Shown piece after piece: positions 5,921 through 7,470 of a stretch of DNA of 7,470 bases (its first letter is position 1; the number at the start of each line of letters is the position of its first letter). Source of the DNA: an uncultured Planctomycetota bacterium (GTDB lineage: Bacteria; Planctomycetota; Planctomycetia; Pirellulales; UBA1268); contig CAJQGO010000291.1 in the NCBI GenBank assembly GCA_905477565.1, forward strand, positions 1 through 7,470, written 5' to 3'. Below the pieces are notes generated by a model. That model was not told the origin of the DNA. It saw nothing but the letters and a program-made list of their open reading frames with translations, and searched no databases. The position numbers and the translations under genes were made by a program.

Positions 5921-7054
5921 GTGAGGCCTTACAAGAATATGCTCTCCATACGATCACAACCACTGATCTATCTGCCGGCGATCATGCTACTCGGGACGTT
6001 TCCTACCTTTGCATCAGAATATGAAGACACGTTTCTGTCACACCCTGTTCGAATTACTGCCGGACTCACAAAGGCTGGTGAGGGTTATTTCGCACAGGAC
6101 ATGAGCCACATTTGCTACCAAGGCATCCCAGCCGATAAACCGTTTTATCAGATTTTCATCCAGCCGTTCACATCATCAAATCCAAGAATCACGCAGCGTT
6201 TCCGAGTGAGTACTGGAAAAGGAAGGACAACATGCGCATGGTTTTCTCCAAATGGAAAACAGCTGCTCTTTGCTTCGAGTCACCTTGACCCCAATGTCCA
6301 GCAGACCGAGAAGGACGCAATTGCTCAGGCCAAGGCGGATGCACTCGCAGGCAGACGTCGGCGATACAAGTGGGACTTCGACCCACACATGGATTTATTT
6401 GTTGCCGATCTGGACAAACCAGCTTCGCTCAAGCAACTCACCAACACACCTGGCTATGATGCCGAATGTTCATTTTCCCCAGATGGCACTCGCCTTCTTT
6501 TCGTGAGTGATAGGGATGGCGACCCTGACATCTACGTTGCACATGCGGATGGAAGCCACGTCACACAATTAACAGACCAACCTGGTTATGACGGCGGACC
6601 CTTTTTCTCACCTGATGGTCAGTGGATTGCTTATCGCACTGACAGACAGGAGGAGGACCTTTTGCAAATTCATGTCATGAGAGCTGATGGCACAAACGAT
6701 GTTGCAATCACAAAAGGCCGAAGCGTCCATTGGGCCCCATATTGGCACCCCACAAAGCCCTGGTTGATATGGACGGGTGCAGACCATTCTGACCCGACAG
6801 TGCGTCCAAACTATGATCTCTGGCTCGTGCAGTACGAAGCTGACAAACATTCTATAAAATGCAGTGCTCCTTTACGGATAACCGACCACCCAGGAGCGGA
6901 TGTTCTCCCTGTTTTTTCACCAGACGGGAAACTTCTTATGTGGACTGCAAGCCGTGAAGCTGAGGCCGGCAGGAAGCCAACCAGCCAGCTCTATGTAAGT
7001 ACAATCAAGACTGATAGTGTTGAAGAAACTCTCCGCACTACTACCAATCATTGA
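5921..7054 (+). CDS. Exported PD40 / TolB-like beta-propeller protein
   Basis: The protein is predicted to be exported and to fold as a beta-propeller of WD40-like PD40 repeats, like the C-terminal part of TolB. No enzyme active site is visible, so binding or scaffolding is the likely role. From the preferred start it has 377 residues. Residues 1-31 form a signal peptide: Lys5 and Arg11, then a hydrophobic stretch (LIYLPAIMLLG), with likely cleavage after TFA. PD40 motifs appear as FSPNGKQLLFASS (108-120), FSPDGTRLLFVSDRDGD (185-201), FSPDGQWIAYRTDR (229-242) and FSPDGKLLMWTASR (332-345), plus a degenerate repeat near 274-286. A charged insert at about 121-155 (AKADALAGRRRRYKWDFD) interrupts the propeller. 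I prefer GTG at 5921 because GGAG lies 9 nt upstream. The TTG at 5906 overlaps that site, and an ATG at 5939 is also possible. proC follows after 23 bp, suggesting one transcript. The TolB N-terminal domain is absent, so this is not tolB itself. Confidence 0.85.
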   Translation: MRPYKNMLSIRSQPLIYLPAIMLLGTFPTFASEYEDTFLSHPVRITAGLTKAGEGYFAQDMSHICYQGIPADKPFYQIFIQPFTSSNPRITQRFRVSTGKGRTTCAWFSPNGKQLLFASSHLDPNVQQTEKDAIAQAKADALAGRRRRYKWDFDPHMDLFVADLDKPASLKQLTNTPGYDAECSFSPDGTRLLFVSDRDGDPDIYVAHADGSHVTQLTDQPGYDGGPFFSPDGQWIAYRTDRQEEDLLQIHVMRADGTNDVAITKGRSVHWAPYWHPTKPWLIWTGADHSDPTVRPNYDLWLVQYEADKHSIKCSAPLRITDHPGADVLPVFSPDGKLLMWTASREAEAGRKPTSQLYVSTIKTDSVEETLRTTTNH

Positions 7055-7077
7055 TCCAAACGTGAGGATGTATCGCC

Positions 7078-7470
7078 ATGACACCCTTTGAAGATTCAAT
7101 CGCACTCATCGGAGCAGGGCAGATGGGGCAGGCTCTCGCTCGCGGGTTCTGCAATTCTGGAGAATGCGACCCCGCCTCTATCATCGCCTTCGACCCCAGT
7201 CTTGCTGCGGAGAAGAATCTTCAAAACTCCATTCCCGGTGTACGACTGACAAAGACAGCTTCTGAGGCGACTCGTGCCGCTCGATTCGTCATCCTAGCGG
7301 TGAAACCCCAACACGCCGCGAGCGTGTGTAAAGATATACAGCCTGCTCTTCAGGACGGTACGATTGTCATTTCGATTATTGCTGGGCTGCCAACATCCTG
7401 GCTTTCTGCCAAGCTGAAAACATCTCATGTTGTCCGAGTCATGCCAAACACACCGTGCCTGATCGGCCAA
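7078..7470 (+). CDS. proC: Pyrroline-5-carboxylate reductase, N-terminal half (cut by window edge)
   Basis: ProC reduces pyrroline-5-carboxylate to proline with NAD(P)H, the last step of proline synthesis, in the cytosol. The 131 residues seen are about half of the usual 270. They form the Rossmann domain: GAGQMG (12-17) binds the dinucleotide, LAVKPQ (73-78) ends a core strand, and VVRVMPNTP (118-126) is the hallmark segment of the family. ATG at 7078 is chosen because a GAGGAT ribosome site lies about 10 nt upstream; an ATG at 7068 is in another frame. The gene starts 23 bp after the PD40 gene on the same strand, so co-transcription is likely. Within the visible part there is no frameshift or missing motif. 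Confidence 0.93.
   Translation, partial: MTPFEDSIALIGAGQMGQALARGFCNSGECDPASIIAFDPSLAAEKNLQNSIPGVRLTKTASEATRAARFVILAVKPQHAASVCKDIQPALQDGTIVISIIAGLPTSWLSAKLKTSHVVRVMPNTPCLIGQ

Overview
The window is ordinary bacterial chromosome carrying core-metabolism genes, with no mobile element, CRISPR array, tRNA or rRNA that I can recognise. The protein styles suggest a member of the Planctomycetota of moderate GC content, such as a Pirellulales-like lineage. The hints are an exported PD40/TolB-like protein with a charged insert, a pyruvate kinase with the K-type active-site signature, a short-chain dehydrogenase with CVG in place of NNAG, and a small Ala-rich coiled-coil protein. This assignment is by recognition only and is moderately confident.

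Layout. Positions 1-373 (minus) hold the N-terminal third of a pyruvate kinase that continues off the left edge. Divergent from it, 542-1402 (plus) encodes a short-chain dehydrogenase/reductase (a TTG start at 482 is possible but less likely). A 477-bp gap follows (1403-1879). It holds one strong intrinsic terminator (about 1558-1604) and a second hairpin-plus-T-run (about 1638-1713). Then comes a free-standing 138-codon gene for an unnamed helical, Ala-rich protein (1880-2296), with its own terminator hairpin at 2329-2376.

On the minus strand, 5799-2501 is a two-gene operon. It consists of a PduO-type cob(I)alamin adenosyltransferase followed by a full-length GlnD (PII uridylyltransferase/uridylyl-removing enzyme), joined by an ATGA stop/start overlap. 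Divergent from this operon, an exported beta-propeller (PD40/TolB-like) protein (5921-7054) is followed after 23 bp by proC (7078 onward), which is cut by the right edge.

How the genes relate. GlnD senses nitrogen status through glutamine, and ProC makes proline, so two genes touch nitrogen metabolism. Pyruvate kinase is glycolytic, and the adenosyltransferase makes coenzyme B12. I see no single pathway joining them. The points most worth a second look are the predicted potassium-independent pyruvate kinase, the two stacked terminator-like structures in the 477-bp gap, and the small Ala-rich protein. I did not find a convincing undescribed multi-gene system.
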